Below the pieces are notes generated by a model. That model had not been told where the DNA came from. It did not search any database and saw only the letters and a list, made by a program, of their open reading frames with translations. Below are positions 17,316-26,703 of a DNA stretch of 64,000 nt, piece by piece. Within the stretch, counting starts at the first letter, position 1. Each line of letters starts with the position of its first letter. Location of the stretch: NCBI GenBank assembly GCA_016432725.1, contig JACJDG010000003.1, positions 3,286,001 to 3,350,000 of the forward strand, in the 5' to 3' direction. Source of the stretch: Streptomyces sp. DHE7-1. GTDB lineage: Bacteria > Actinomycetota > Actinomycetes > Streptomycetales > Streptomycetaceae. The translations under genes and the position numbers were made by a program.

Positions 17316-19532
17316 TCAGGCGCGTACCAGCTCCTTCTCCGCGTCGGGGTCGGTCCGGCGGTCCGCGTCGGTGCGCAGTCCGTCGCCCTCGACGTCCACG
17401 TTGGGCAGCGCCCGGTCCAGCCACTTCGGCAGCCACCAGGCCCGCTTGCCGAGCAGCGCGAGCACCGCCGGGACGATGGCCATGCGGACGATGAACGCGT
17501 CGAAGAAGACGGCGACGGCCAGACCGAACCCGATCATCTTCACCATCGACTCGCTGGACCCGATGAAGCCGGAGAACACGGCGATCATGATGACGGCGGC
17601 GGCCGTGACCACACGCGCCCCGTGCTTGAAACCGGTGACGACGGCCTGCTGGGGCTTCTCCCCGTGGACGTACGCCTCGCGCATCCGGGTCACGAGGAAC
17701 ACCTCGTAGTCCATGGCGAGTCCGAAGACCACGCCGACCATGAAGATCGGCATCATCGACATGACCGGGCCGGTCTCCTCCACGTTCATCAGGCCCGACA
17801 GCCAGCCCCACTGGAAGACCGCGACCACGGCGCCCAGGGCGGCCATCACGCTGAGCAGGAAGCCGAGGGCCGCCTTCAGCGGGACGAGGATCGAGCGGAA
17901 GACCACGATCAGCAGCAGGAACGCGAGACCGACCACGAGGGCGAGGTACGGCAGCAGGGCGTCGTTCAGCTTCTGCGAGACGTCGATGTTCATCGCCGTG
18001 GAGCCGGTGACCAGGACCGTCGCGTCGGTCGCGGAGGTGATGTCCGCGCCCTTGTCACGGATGGCGTGCACCAGGTCCTCGGTGGTGGCCGACGACGGCT
18101 TGGAGTCGGGGACGACGGTGATCGTCGCGGTGTCGCCCGTCTTGTTGGGCGTGGCCGGGGTGACCGTGACGACGTCCTTCAGGCCCTTGATCTCGTCGCC
18201 GACCTTGGTGAAGGCCGCCTTGGGGTGGTCGCTGCCCTTGGCGTCGACCACGACCATCAGGGGGCCGTTGAAGCCGGGGCCGAAGCCCTCGGAGAGGAGG
18301 TCGTAGGCGCGGCGCTGGGTGGTGGAGACCGGCTGGGAGCCGTCGTCGGGCAGGCCCAGTTCCAGGGAGGCGGCCGGGATGGCGGCCGCGCCGAGGCCGA
18401 TCACACCGAGCAGCAGCACGGCGACCGGGCGCCGCACGACGAAGCTGGCCCAGCGGGTGCCCATGTTCGGGCGGCCCGGCCTCTTCGGCGTCCGGCCCCC
18501 GCCGAGGAGCTTGCTCTTCTCGCCGGCCGGCTTGATCCGGCGGCCCGCGTAGCCGAGCAGCGCCGGGATCAGGGTGAGCGCGATGAGCACCGCGATGGCG
18601 ACCGTGCCGGCGGCGGCGACGCCCATCTTGGTCAGCATCGGGATGTTGACCACGGAGAGGCCGACGAGGGCGATGACGACGGTGAGTCCGGCGAAGACCA
18701 CCGCCGAGCCCGCGGTGCCGACGGCCCGGCCGGCCGCCTCCTCGCGCTCGCGGCCCTCCGCGAGTTCGGCGCGGTAGCGGGAGACGATGAACAGGGCGTA
18801 GTCGATGCCGACGGCGAGGCCGATCATCGAGGCCAGGGTGGAGGTGGTCGAGCCCAGGTCCAGGGCGCTTGCCAGCGCGGTGATCGTGGAGACGCCGATG
18901 CCGACGCCGATGATCGCGGTCAGCAGCGGGAACCCGGCCGCGAGCAGCGAGCCGAAGGTGATGACGAGGACGACCGCGGCGATCGCGATGCCGATGACCT
19001 CGCTGGAGCCGGTCTCGGGGGTCGCGGTCAGCGCGTCACCGCCGATCTCGACCGTCAGCCCGGCGTCCCGCGCGTCCTGTCCGGCGTCCTTCAGCGCGTC
19101 CTTGGCGGAGTCCTCCAGCTCCATGCCGGAGACCTTGTACTTCACCGACGCGTAGGCGATGGTGCCGTCCTTGCTGACGGCGTGCCCGGCGTACGGATCG
19201 GCGACGGAGGCGACCTCGGAGCCGCTCTGCAGCTCCTTCACCGTCTCGCGGACGGTGGCCTTGTTCGCCTTGTCCGTCATCTTCTCGCCGTCCGGCGCCT
19301 TGAAGACGACGCGCGCGGTGGCGCCGTCGGCGCTCATCCCGGGGTAGCGCTGTTCCAGCAGGTCGAAGGCCTTCTGGGCCTCCGTACCGGGGATGGAGAA
19401 GGAGGTGCTGCCGGCGGGCGGCGCGGAGGCGGCGCCCACCCCGGCGAGGGTGAGCAGCGCGACCCACACGAGGGCGACGAAGTGCCGTCGCCTGAAGGCG
19501 AGCCGGCCGAGTTTGTAGAGAAACGTGGCCAC
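17316..19532 (-). CDS. MmpL/RND-family exporter
   Basis: 738-residue membrane protein with two repeats of a periplasmic loop followed by six-helix bundles, about 12 helices in total. Conserved MmpL blocks include MIGLAVGIDYALFIVSRYR with the proton-relay Asp, and MDYEVFLVTRMREAYVHG in the second half. It probably exports a lipid, polyketide or drug by proton antiport. A TetR gene lies upstream in the same direction with a 122-base gap, so the exporter may have its own promoter. The C-terminal tail is acidic and short. Confidence 0.9.
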   Translation of the reverse strand: MATFLYKLGRLAFRRRHFVALVWVALLTLAGVGAASAPPAGSTSFSIPGTEAQKAFDLLEQRYPGMSADGATARVVFKAPDGEKMTDKANKATVRETVKELQSGSEVASVADPYAGHAVSKDGTIAYASVKYKVSGMELEDSAKDALKDAGQDARDAGLTVEIGGDALTATPETGSSEVIGIAIAAVVLVITFGSLLAAGFPLLTAIIGVGIGVSTITALASALDLGSTTSTLASMIGLAVGIDYALFIVSRYRAELAEGREREEAAGRAVGTAGSAVVFAGLTVVIALVGLSVVNIPMLTKMGVAAAGTVAIAVLIALTLIPALLGYAGRRIKPAGEKSKLLGGGRTPKRPGRPNMGTRWASFVVRRPVAVLLLGVIGLGAAAIPAASLELGLPDDGSQPVSTTQRRAYDLLSEGFGPGFNGPLMVVVDAKGSDHPKAAFTKVGDEIKGLKDVVTVTPATPNKTGDTATITVVPDSKPSSATTEDLVHAIRDKGADITSATDATVLVTGSTAMNIDVSQKLNDALLPYLALVVGLAFLLLIVVFRSILVPLKAALGFLLSVMAALGAVVAVFQWGWLSGLMNVEETGPVMSMMPIFMVGVVFGLAMDYEVFLVTRMREAYVHGEKPQQAVVTGFKHGARVVTAAAVIMIAVFSGFIGSSESMVKMIGFGLAVAVFFDAFIVRMAIVPAVLALLGKRAWWLPKWLDRALPNVDVEGDGLRTDADRRTDPDAEKELVRA

Positions 19533-19654
19533 GAGGGCGTACTCCCGGTCAGGTCGTGGGTTCAGCTGGGCAGGGGCGATCAGCCCGACGACGTGAGCGG
19601 TGACGTCAGATGGTGGGCTTGCTGGGGAGCGCGATCAGGGGATGATCAGCGTGA

Positions 19655-20253
19655 TCAGGAGGTGGTGACGCCGAGGGCGGGGAGGACCACGGCGTCGATG
19701 TACGAGGTGAGGAAGGCCCGGGTGGGCGGCTGGTCGTCGAGCAGCGCCCGGGTGGCGAAGCCGCCGACCATCATGTGCAGCAGGAAGTCGAGCGCGGGAC
19801 AGTCCGGGCGGACCTCGCCCGGTCGATCGCACGCCGGATCACCTGGTGGAAGCCGGACATCTCCGGCTCCACGAGCTGGGCCCGGAAGGCCTCGCGCAGA
19901 TCCGGGTTGTTGTGCATCGCCATGGCGACGCCCCGCATGAGCGCCGAGTTCTGCTCGATGGTGCAGTCGTCCTCGAGCAGCACCAGGGCGTGCAGGTCGC
20001 CCCGGAGCGTGCCCGTGTCGATCTCACCGATCCGGTCGGGCTTGCCGTGCCGGATGGCCTTCACGACCAGTTCGGCCTTGCCGCCCCACTGGCGGTAGAG
20101 CGTGGCCTTGCTGGACCGGGTGCGGGCGGCGACGGCGTCCATGGTGAGGGCGTCGTAGCCGACTTCGCGGAGCAGGTCGAGTACGGCCTCGTACAACTCG
20201 GCCTCGCGTTCGGGCGTGATCCGACTGCGACGCGCGGTGACGGCCTCGGTCAT
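19655..20253 (-). CDS. TetR-family repressor of the RND exporter, one frameshift
   Basis: N-terminal HTH: LREVGYDALTMDAVAART, then SSKATLYRQWGGKAELV (residues about 25-65). The first frame ends early after AIDRARSARTVP; one base added to the C run at 19818-19820 restores GEVRPDCPALDFLLHMMVGG and TRAFLTSYIDAVVLPALG, giving about 199 residues, normal for the family. ATG at 20253 is preceded by GGTGAG. Two dyad operators lie 35-100 bases upstream, so it is likely autoregulated and controls the exporter and perhaps the divergent tricorn gene. Confidence 0.85.
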
Positions 20254-20287
20254 GTCTCTCACCTTCCCGATGCGGCTGCCCGCTTGG

Positions 20288-20304
20288 AACGACACGGTTT
20301 CGTA
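20288..20304. promoter_or_regulatory. Imperfect TetR operator dyad
   Basis: AACGACACGGTTTCGTA has the same half-sites as the perfect dyad at 20334-20350 with two changes. It lies 35 bases from the TetR start codon. Confidence 0.55.
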
Positions 20305-20333
20305 CACGACGAATGTACCCCGGCCGCAAGCGA

Positions 20334-20350
20334 AACGAAACGGTTTCGTT
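20334..20350. promoter_or_regulatory. Perfect TetR operator dyad
   Basis: AACGAAACGGTTTCGTT: eight-base arms around one central base. It stands between the divergent TetR and tricorn genes, where bound repressor could affect both promoters. Confidence 0.7.
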
Positions 20351-20477
20351 CGTGTGCTGGGTCACGCCTGTCGGATTCGCATAAGGCGGCCCCGGGCCGG
20401 CTCCGGTCCGGGGCCGGCCCGGCTGTCACCCCGCCCCGGGCCGCTTCCGGTTGCTGGGCCCCCTCGCCCGGAAAAGC

Positions 20478-23400
20478 ATGGGGAGGGTGAGCTATCTGCG
20501 CCTGCCCCACCTCAACGGCGACCTGCTGTGCTTCGTGGCCGAGGACGATCTCTGGCTGGCCCGCCTGGACTCCCCGGACCGGGCCTGGCGGCTGACCGTG
20601 GACCGGGCCAAGGCCGGGCACCCCCGCTTCTCGCCCGACGGCCGCCACATCGCCTACGCCTCCTGGCGCGGCCTCGTACCCGAGATCCACCTCGTCGGCG
20701 TGGACGGCGGACCGGCGCGGCAGCTCACGTACTGGGGCAGCGCCGACACCCAGGTGTGCGGCTGGACCCCGGACGGCGAGATCCTCGCCGTCACCTCCCA
20801 CGGTGAGCCCTTCTCCTACTTCACCTGGGCCTACAAGCTGACCACGGACGGCGCGCCCGGACGCAAGCTCCCCTGGGGCCCGGTCTCCGACATCCAGACC
20901 GCCGACATCGCCGGTGAGCGCAGGAGCCTGCTGCTCACCGGCACCCCGCCGCACGAACCGGCCTCCTGGAAGCGGTACCGGGGCGGCGCCATGGGCCGGC
21001 TCTGGCTGCACGGGCAGCGGCTGCTGCCGGACATCGGCGGGCACCTGGGCTCCCCCATGTTCGTCGCCGGCCGGATCGCCTTCCTCTCCGACCACGAGGG
21101 CGTCGGCAACCTCTACTCCTGCGCCTACGACGGCTCCGACCTGCGCCGCCACTCCGACCACGACGCCTTCTACGCCCGGCACGCCTCCAGCGACGGCACC
21201 CGGGTGGTCTACCAGTGCGCGGGCGAGCTGTGGCTCGTGGAGGACTTCGCCCCGGACGCCGTACCGCGCAGGCTCGCCGTCCGGCTCGGCGGCCAGCGCG
21301 CGGGGCGCCGCCGGCACCAGGTACCCGCCGCCCAGAACGTGGACGGCATCTCCGTGGACGAGACCGGGCGGGCCAGCGCGGTCGTCGTCCGGGGCAGCCT
21401 GTACTGGCTCACCCACCGGGACGGCCCCTCCCGCACGATCACGGACACGCCCGGGGTCCGGGTCCGGCTGCCGGAGATGCTCGGCTCCACCGGGCAGGTG
21501 GCGTACGTGACGGACGCCGAGGGCGAGGACGCCGTCGAGATCGCCCGCCTCCCCCGCGCCTCCGGCGTCCGCGCCACGCGCCGGCTGGGCCGGGGTGAGC
21601 TGGGGCGGGTCCTGGAGATGGTCTCCGACCCGCTGGGCGAACGGCTGGCCGTCGCCTCCCACGACGGACGGCTGCTGCTGATCGACGTCACGGAGGAGGG
21701 CGACGAGGAAACGGAAGGGGGCGCCGTCGAGGGCGCGGCGGGTTCTGGGAACGCGGGTCCCGAGGGATCGACGGGCTCCGGGAGCGCGGGCTCCGAGGGT
21801 TCGACGGGCTCCGAGGGTTCGACGGGCTCCGGGGACGCGGGGGACTCCGTCAGGTCGACGGACTCCGGGGGCGCGGCGGGCTCCGGGAGCGCGGACTCCG
21901 GGAGCGCGGACTCCGGAGGATCGGCAGCCTCCGGCGAGGCGGCGGGCTCCGGGAGCGCGGATCCCGAGGGCTCGGCGGACTCCAGCGCGGCGGACTCCGG
22001 TAGCTCGGCAGACTCCGGTAGCTCGGCGGACACCGGGGACGCGGCGGGCTCCGGCGAGGCGGCAGACTCCGGGGACGCGGCGGACTCCGGTAGCTCGGCA
22101 GACTCCGGGGACGCGGCGGACACCGGTAGCTCGGCGGACACCGGGGCGCGGCGGGCTCCAGGGGCGCGGCAGACCCCGGGAAGGCGGCGGACCGCGAGGG
22201 ATCGGCGGACATCAGGGGCGCGGAGGGACCCGGGAGCGCGGGCCCCGAGGGATCGGCGGACTCCGGTAGCGCGGCGGGCTCCGGGGACGGGGCGGTGCCG
22301 GACGGCCGGGTCACCGAGCTGATCCGGTCCGCCAACGGGCCCGTCCGCGACCTCGCCTTCTCCCCCGACGGGTCCTGGATCACCTGGTCCCATCCGGGAA
22401 TCGGCCGCTCGCTGCGGCAGATCAAGCTGGCCCGCATCAAGGACCGGCACATCGTGGACGTCACCAACGGCCGCTTCGAGGACGAGAACCCCGTCTTCAC
22501 CCGCGACGGCCGCTACCTGGCCTTCCTGTCCTGGCGCGGCTTCGACCCGGTGTACGACGTCCACACCGGCGACCTGTCCTTCCCGCTGGGCTGCCGCCCG
22601 TACCTGGTGCCGCTCTCCTCGGCGACCCCCTCCCCGTTCGCCCTGAACCCCGAGGGCCGCCCGGCCGCCGGAGGGCTCGACCCCTGGAGAACGGGGGCGG
22701 CGGGGAGACCGGCGCGGTGATCGTGGAGGTGGAGGGCCTGGAGAACCGGGTGACCCCGTTCCCGGTCGTCGCCTCCAAGTACTCGGCGCTGTACCCGGTG
22801 GCCGGCGGGGGCCTGGTCTGGCTGCGCTGGCCCATCTCCGGGGCGCTCGGCGAGACCTTCGCCAACCCGGCCGACATCAGCGGCCGCCCGACGCTCGAGT
22901 ACTTCAACATCGCCAAGGCCAAGAAGTCCGAACTGGTCGACCACCTGGACTGGTTCGCGGTGAGCGGGGACGCGACCCGGCTGATGGTGGTCGACGAGGG
23001 CGACCTGCGGGCGGTGCCGTCGACCGAACCCGGCGACGGCGACACGACCGTCTGGATCGACCTGCGCCGCATCGTGCACCACGTCGATCCGCCCGCCGAG
23101 TGGCGCCAGGCCTACGACGAGGCCGGCCGTCTCATCCGCGCCTACTTCTGGGACCCCGGAATGTGCGGCATCGACTGGGACGGGGTGCTCGACCAGTACC
23201 GGCCCCTGGTCGAACAGGTCGCGTCCCCCGACGACTTCGCCGATCTGCTGCGCGAGGTCCTCGGCGAACTCGGCACCTCGCACGCCTACGTCACCGCGGC
23301 CCGCCGCAACGAGGGACCGCCCCACTACCAGCGCTGGCAGGGCCTGCTCGGCGCCAACCTGGTCGAGCGGGACGGCGGCTGGGCCGTCAAACGCATCCTG

Positions 23401-24321
23401 CCCGGCGACTCCTCCGACTCCAAGGCCCGCTCGCCGCTGGCCGGCACGGGCATCCGGGAGGGCGCCGTGCTGACCCACGTGGACGGCCGGCCCGTCGATC
23501 CGGTGACCGGCCCGTACCCGCTGCTCGCGGGCTCGGGCGGGACGACGACGGAGCTGACGTTCACCCCGCCGCCGGGCGAGCCGGGGCGGGCCCGGCGGGT
23601 CGCCATCGCGCCGCTCATCGACGAGCGGCCGCTGCGCTACCAGGACTGGGTGGCCAAACGCCGCGAGGTCGTCCGGGAGTTGAGCGGCGGCCGGTGCGGG
23701 TATCTGCACATCCCCGACATGGGCGGCTCCGGCTGGGCCCAGTTCAACCGGGACCTGCGCATGGAGGTGTCCCGGCCGGCGCTGATCGTGGACGTGCGCG
23801 GCAACGCGGGCGGGCACATCAGTGAACTCGTCATCGAGACCCTGAGCCGCACGATCCTCGGCTGGGACCTGACCCGCAACGCGCAGCCGGTGTCGTACAC
23901 CTCGAACGCGCCCCGCGGCCCGATCGTGGCCCTGGCCGACGAGGCGACCTCCTCCGACGGCGACATGATCACCGCCGCCTTCAAGCTGCTCAAGCTGGGT
24001 CCGGTCGTCGGCCAGCGCACCTGGGGCGGCGTGGTCGGCATGACCGGCAGGCACCGGCTCGGGGACGGCACGGTGATCACGGTCCCGATGAACGCGGCCT
24101 GGTTCGACGCCTACGGCTGGTCCGTGGAGAACCACGGCGTCACCCCAGACCTGGAGGTCCTGCGCACCCCGCTCGACTGGGCCGAGGGCCGCCACGCCCA
24201 GATGGACGACGCGATCCAACTGGCTCTGGAACTCCTCCGGACCAACCCGGCAGCCCAGCCCCCGACTACACCGGTGTCCCCAAGACCCCCGCCCCCAACT
24301 CCCCCGAGACCCACCAGCTGA
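20478..24321 (+). CDS. Tricorn protease (S41) with a long low-complexity insertion, two frameshifts
   Basis: Cytoplasmic tricorn-type protease that trims peptides downstream of the proteasome. Residues 1-410 form propeller repeats (LTYWGSADTQVCGWTPDGE, FLSDHEGVGNLYS). After LLLIDVT comes about 190 residues rich in Ser, Gly, Ala and Asp, then VTELIRSANGPVRDLAFSPD resumes the propeller. The C-terminal part has GELGTSHAYV (catalytic His), a PDZ-like segment, DVRGNAGGHISE, DEATSSDGDMITAA (nucleophile Ser) and GWSVENHGVTPDLEV (Glu). One base is missing at the G run 22143-22146, inside the insertion, and one at the C run 22681-22684. Restored length is about 1,281 residues against roughly 1,070 in usual tricorns, the excess matching the insertion. 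Confidence 0.87.
21720..22290. repeat. Degenerate coding minisatellite within the tricorn gene
   Basis: Irregular 15-18 base units built on variants of gcggactccgg, ggtagctcggc and ggggacgcg, encoding SADSG, GSSADSG and GDAADSG runs. All changes are multiples of three except the suspected missing base at 22143-22146. It is absent from the usual tricorn architecture. Confidence 0.85.
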
Positions 24322-24330
24322 CCAGCCAGG

Positions 24331-24395
24331 GGCGCTTCAGGGGCGCGGGCAACCGCGCGACAAGCCCCCACCCACCCGCACCCGACGACGCACCC
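24331..24395. repeat. Probable copy of a common Streptomyces intergenic repeat
   Basis: The stretch with aggggcgcgggcaaccgcg, cgacaagccccca and cccgcacccgacga resembles a short element I remember as frequent between streptomycete genes (ggggcgcgggGAACtgcgcga type). It starts ten bases after the tricorn stop. Identification is from memory. Confidence 0.45.
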
Positions 24396-24420
24396 GACAA
24401 CACCCCCGGACACACAGCGA

Positions 24421-24449
24421 GGTGCCCCCCGAACGAATCGGAGGGCACC
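24421..24449. terminator. Bidirectional hairpin between tricorn and the LEA-like gene
   Basis: GGTGCCCCCCGA, loop ACGAA, TCGGAGGGCACC: a 12-base stem with one mismatch between two convergent genes. Confidence 0.6.
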
Positions 24450-24483
24450 CCGGGCTGCCGATCAGGCCGAAGCCGGCGCAGCG

Positions 24484-24783
24484 TTACGCGTCGTAGTCGG
24501 CGTCGAAGCGGTCGTCCATCTCCCGCTCCGACTCCCCGATGCCGCGCATGTTCTGGCGGCCCCGCTCGGGCTGCTCGTGGCCTCGCTGGCCCTGCCCGTG
24601 CTGACCCTGCTGCTGCCCGTGCTGACCCTGCTGCTGGCCACGCTGGCCGGCCTTCTCACGGGTGGCCTGACCGGCCTTCTCACGGGTGGCCTGACCGGCC
24701 TTCTCCCGGGCCTGGCCGACCTTCTCGCGGGCCTGGTCCTGCCAGTCGTTGGTCTTCTCGCTGAACTGGTCCTTCATACCCAT
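24484..24783 (-). CDS. Repetitive hydrophilic LEA-like protein
   Basis: 99 residues with almost no hydrophobic content. After MGMKDQFSEKTNDWQDQARE come near-identical 8-residue repeats of the AGQATREK type, then Gln/Gly/His-rich repeats (GQQQGQHG), and an acidic tail ending MDDRFDADYDA. The first half should be a charged amphipathic helix like group 3 LEA proteins, the second half disordered. GGGAG lies about nine bases before the ATG; a second ATG two codons on is possible. Likely a desiccation or osmotic stress protein, by analogy only. It follows the SDR gene by 86 bases and may be part of that transcript or separate. Confidence 0.75.
   Translation of the reverse strand: MGMKDQFSEKTNDWQDQAREKVGQAREKAGQATREKAGQATREKAGQRGQQQGQHGQQQGQHGQGQRGHEQPERGRQNMRGIGESEREMDDRFDADYDA
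24649..24720. repeat. 24-base coding tandem repeat
   Basis: Two perfect 24-base copies (24649-24672, 24673-24696) and a degenerate third encode the AGQATREK repeats of the LEA-like protein. A 21-base repeat at 24601-24642 encodes the Gln/Gly/His part. Confidence 0.9.
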
Positions 24784-24869
24784 GTGGGTTCACTCCCGAA
24801 GTGGGTGGGGGTTGGCCCCCGCTGGGGCCTCGACCAGATTCACACGGCCCAACACGCTGCGCATGTCGA

Positions 24870-25753
24870 TCAGTTACGCTGCGTAGCCCGAGCCGCCTCA
24901 TCGGCCTCCCCACCTGCGCCGACGAGTCCCGAACGCATCCCCTGGAGCCGGGGCGCGAACCGCCGCATCTCCCGCTGGCCGACCGTCCCGATGAGCGCCG
25001 GCAGATAGCCGCGCACCCCCTGCATGCCGCGCAGCCACCACTGCCCGTACACGTGCGCCGAGCGCCGCTCGATACCGGCGACGATCCGGTCCACCGCCGG
25101 ACCCAGCGGGTAGGTCTTGTTCGACGGCCACGGCAGCCGCTGCCTGAGTTCCCGCATCACGTCGTCCTGGTCGGCGCCGCGCACCATGTCGGTGTCGGTC
25201 CAGGACAGGTAGCCGACGCCCACCCGGACACCCTGGTAGCCGACCTCGGCCCGCAGACTGTGCGCGTACGCCTCCACACCCGACTTGGAGGCGCAGTACG
25301 CCGACATCATCGGCGCCGGGGTGATCGCGGCGAGCGAGGCGATCTGCAGCAGATAGCCCCGGCTCTCGACCAGCACCGGCAGGAACGCGCGGGCCGTGAC
25401 CGCCGAACCGATCAGGTTCACCTCGATCACCCGCCGCCAGGCCTCCGGATCGGAGTCGATGAAGGGCCCCCGGTCGCCACACCGGCGTTGGCGACGACGA
25501 TGTCGACCTTGCCGAAGCGCGCCTTCACCTCCCGCGCCACCCGGGCCATCGCCTCGTGGTCGGTGACGTCGGCGTACCAGTGCGCGCTCTCGCTGTGCAG
25601 CCGCCCGGAGACCTCCTTGAGCGCGTCCTCCTCCAGGCCGACCAGCGCGACCCTGGCACCGCGCGCGGAGAGCTTGCGGGCGAGCAACTCGCCGACGCCG
25701 CGCGCCGCTCCGGTGACGACGGCGACCTGTCTTTCGAGGCTGACCCTGCTCAT
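24870..25753 (-). CDS. Short-chain dehydrogenase/reductase, one frameshift
   Basis: Classical SDR: VTGAARGVG (TGxxxGxG, residues 14-21), VANAG, catalytic Ser in IASLAAITPAP, and YCASK (YxxxK). After VANAGVATGG the frame breaks; adding one base in the G/C run at 25464-25471 gives GPFIDSDPEAWRRVIEVNL. Restored length is about 294 residues; the C-terminal extension beyond 250 (WWLRGMQGVRGYLPALIG) is found in SDRs of monooxygenase operons. Its ATG overlaps the hydrolase stop (ATGA), so it is translationally coupled. Probably oxidises or reduces a hydroxyl or carbonyl on the same lipid-like substrate as its neighbours. Confidence 0.85.
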
Positions 25754-26703
25754 GCGCCCTCCTTGATCTGCTGCGTGACGGTGGCACGGGAGACGGCGTC
25801 CCCCGTGACGTGGGTGGTGACGAGCTCCCGGATCTTCCCGGTCACCCGCTCCGGAGCCTCGACGGGAGACATGTGGCCGACGCCCGGCAGCTCGGTGAGA
25901 CCCAGGCACCGGGGCAGCGCGGCGACCAGCGCGTGGGCGTGCGCCACGGGCGTGAGCCGGTCGGCGGCGCCGTGCAGCACGGCGGTGGGCACACGCAACT
26001 CCCGCACCCCGTGGTCGAGGTCGAGCGCCGCGAGCATGCCCGCCCAGGCGTGGCGCACGGTCCGCGGACAGGCGTGCACGATGCGCGCGCACGCCTCCAC
26101 CATGTGCGGGGCCGAACCGGCGCCCATGGTGCCGTACTTGAGGACCCGCATCGCCGGCGGCGTGACCGGCCCGAGCGGGGCGCGCGAGCTGAGCACGCGT
26201 CCGGTGAGCCAGGTGCGGACCCGGCCGGCCCGCAGGGGCACCACGCGCGCCTCGGCGACCAGCCGGGAGCTGCCGGTGCTGCACAGTAGGACGGCGGCGG
26301 CGTGCTCACGGAACCGGGGACGCGCGGAGGCGGCCATGACCGTCATCCCGCCCATGGAGTGGCCGACCACGAGTGCCTTCTCCCCCGGCGCGAGGGTCTG
26401 GGCGAGCACCGCCTCGAGGTCGTCCGCGAGCGCCTCGGTGGTGCAGGCGTGGCTCGCCGGACTGCGCCCGTGCCCCCGCTGGTCGTAGGCGACGACCCGG
26501 TGGTCGGCCGCCAGTTCCCGGATCTGTGCCGCCCAGAACGCGGTGGAGCAGGTCCAGCCGTGGGCGAGCACGACCGGCGGCGCGTCCTCGGGACCGTGCA
26601 CCTCGGCGTGCAGCCGGGCACCGTCGGCGGAGACCACGGTGAGGGTGCGGGCCGGCACCGGCGGGGCGTACGGGCCGGAGGCCACCGCGGTGATCCGGCT
26701 CAT
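25750..26703 (-). CDS. Alpha/beta hydrolase
   Basis: 317 residues of the alpha/beta hydrolase fold: VVLAHGWTCSTAFW (oxyanion HG), YDQRGHGRS, nucleophile elbow GHSMGG, the acid in HGAADRLTP and a catalytic His in GVGHMSPVEAPE. ATGA overlaps at both ends couple it to the monooxygenase upstream and the SDR downstream. Likely an esterase that hydrolyses the ester made by the Baeyer-Villiger enzyme; the exact substrate is unknown. Confidence 0.88.
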   Translation of the reverse strand: MSRITAVASGPYAPPVPARTLTVVSADGARLHAEVHGPEDAPPVVLAHGWTCSTAFWAAQIRELAADHRVVAYDQRGHGRSPASHACTTEALADDLEAVLAQTLAPGEKALVVGHSMGGMTVMAASARPRFREHAAAVLLCSTGSSRLVAEARVVPLRAGRVRTWLTGRVLSSRAPLGPVTPPAMRVLKYGTMGAGSAPHMVEACARIVHACPRTVRHAWAGMLAALDLDHGVRELRVPTAVLHGAADRLTPVAHAHALVAALPRCLGLTELPGVGHMSPVEAPERVTGKIRELVTTHVTGDAVSRATVTQQIKEGA

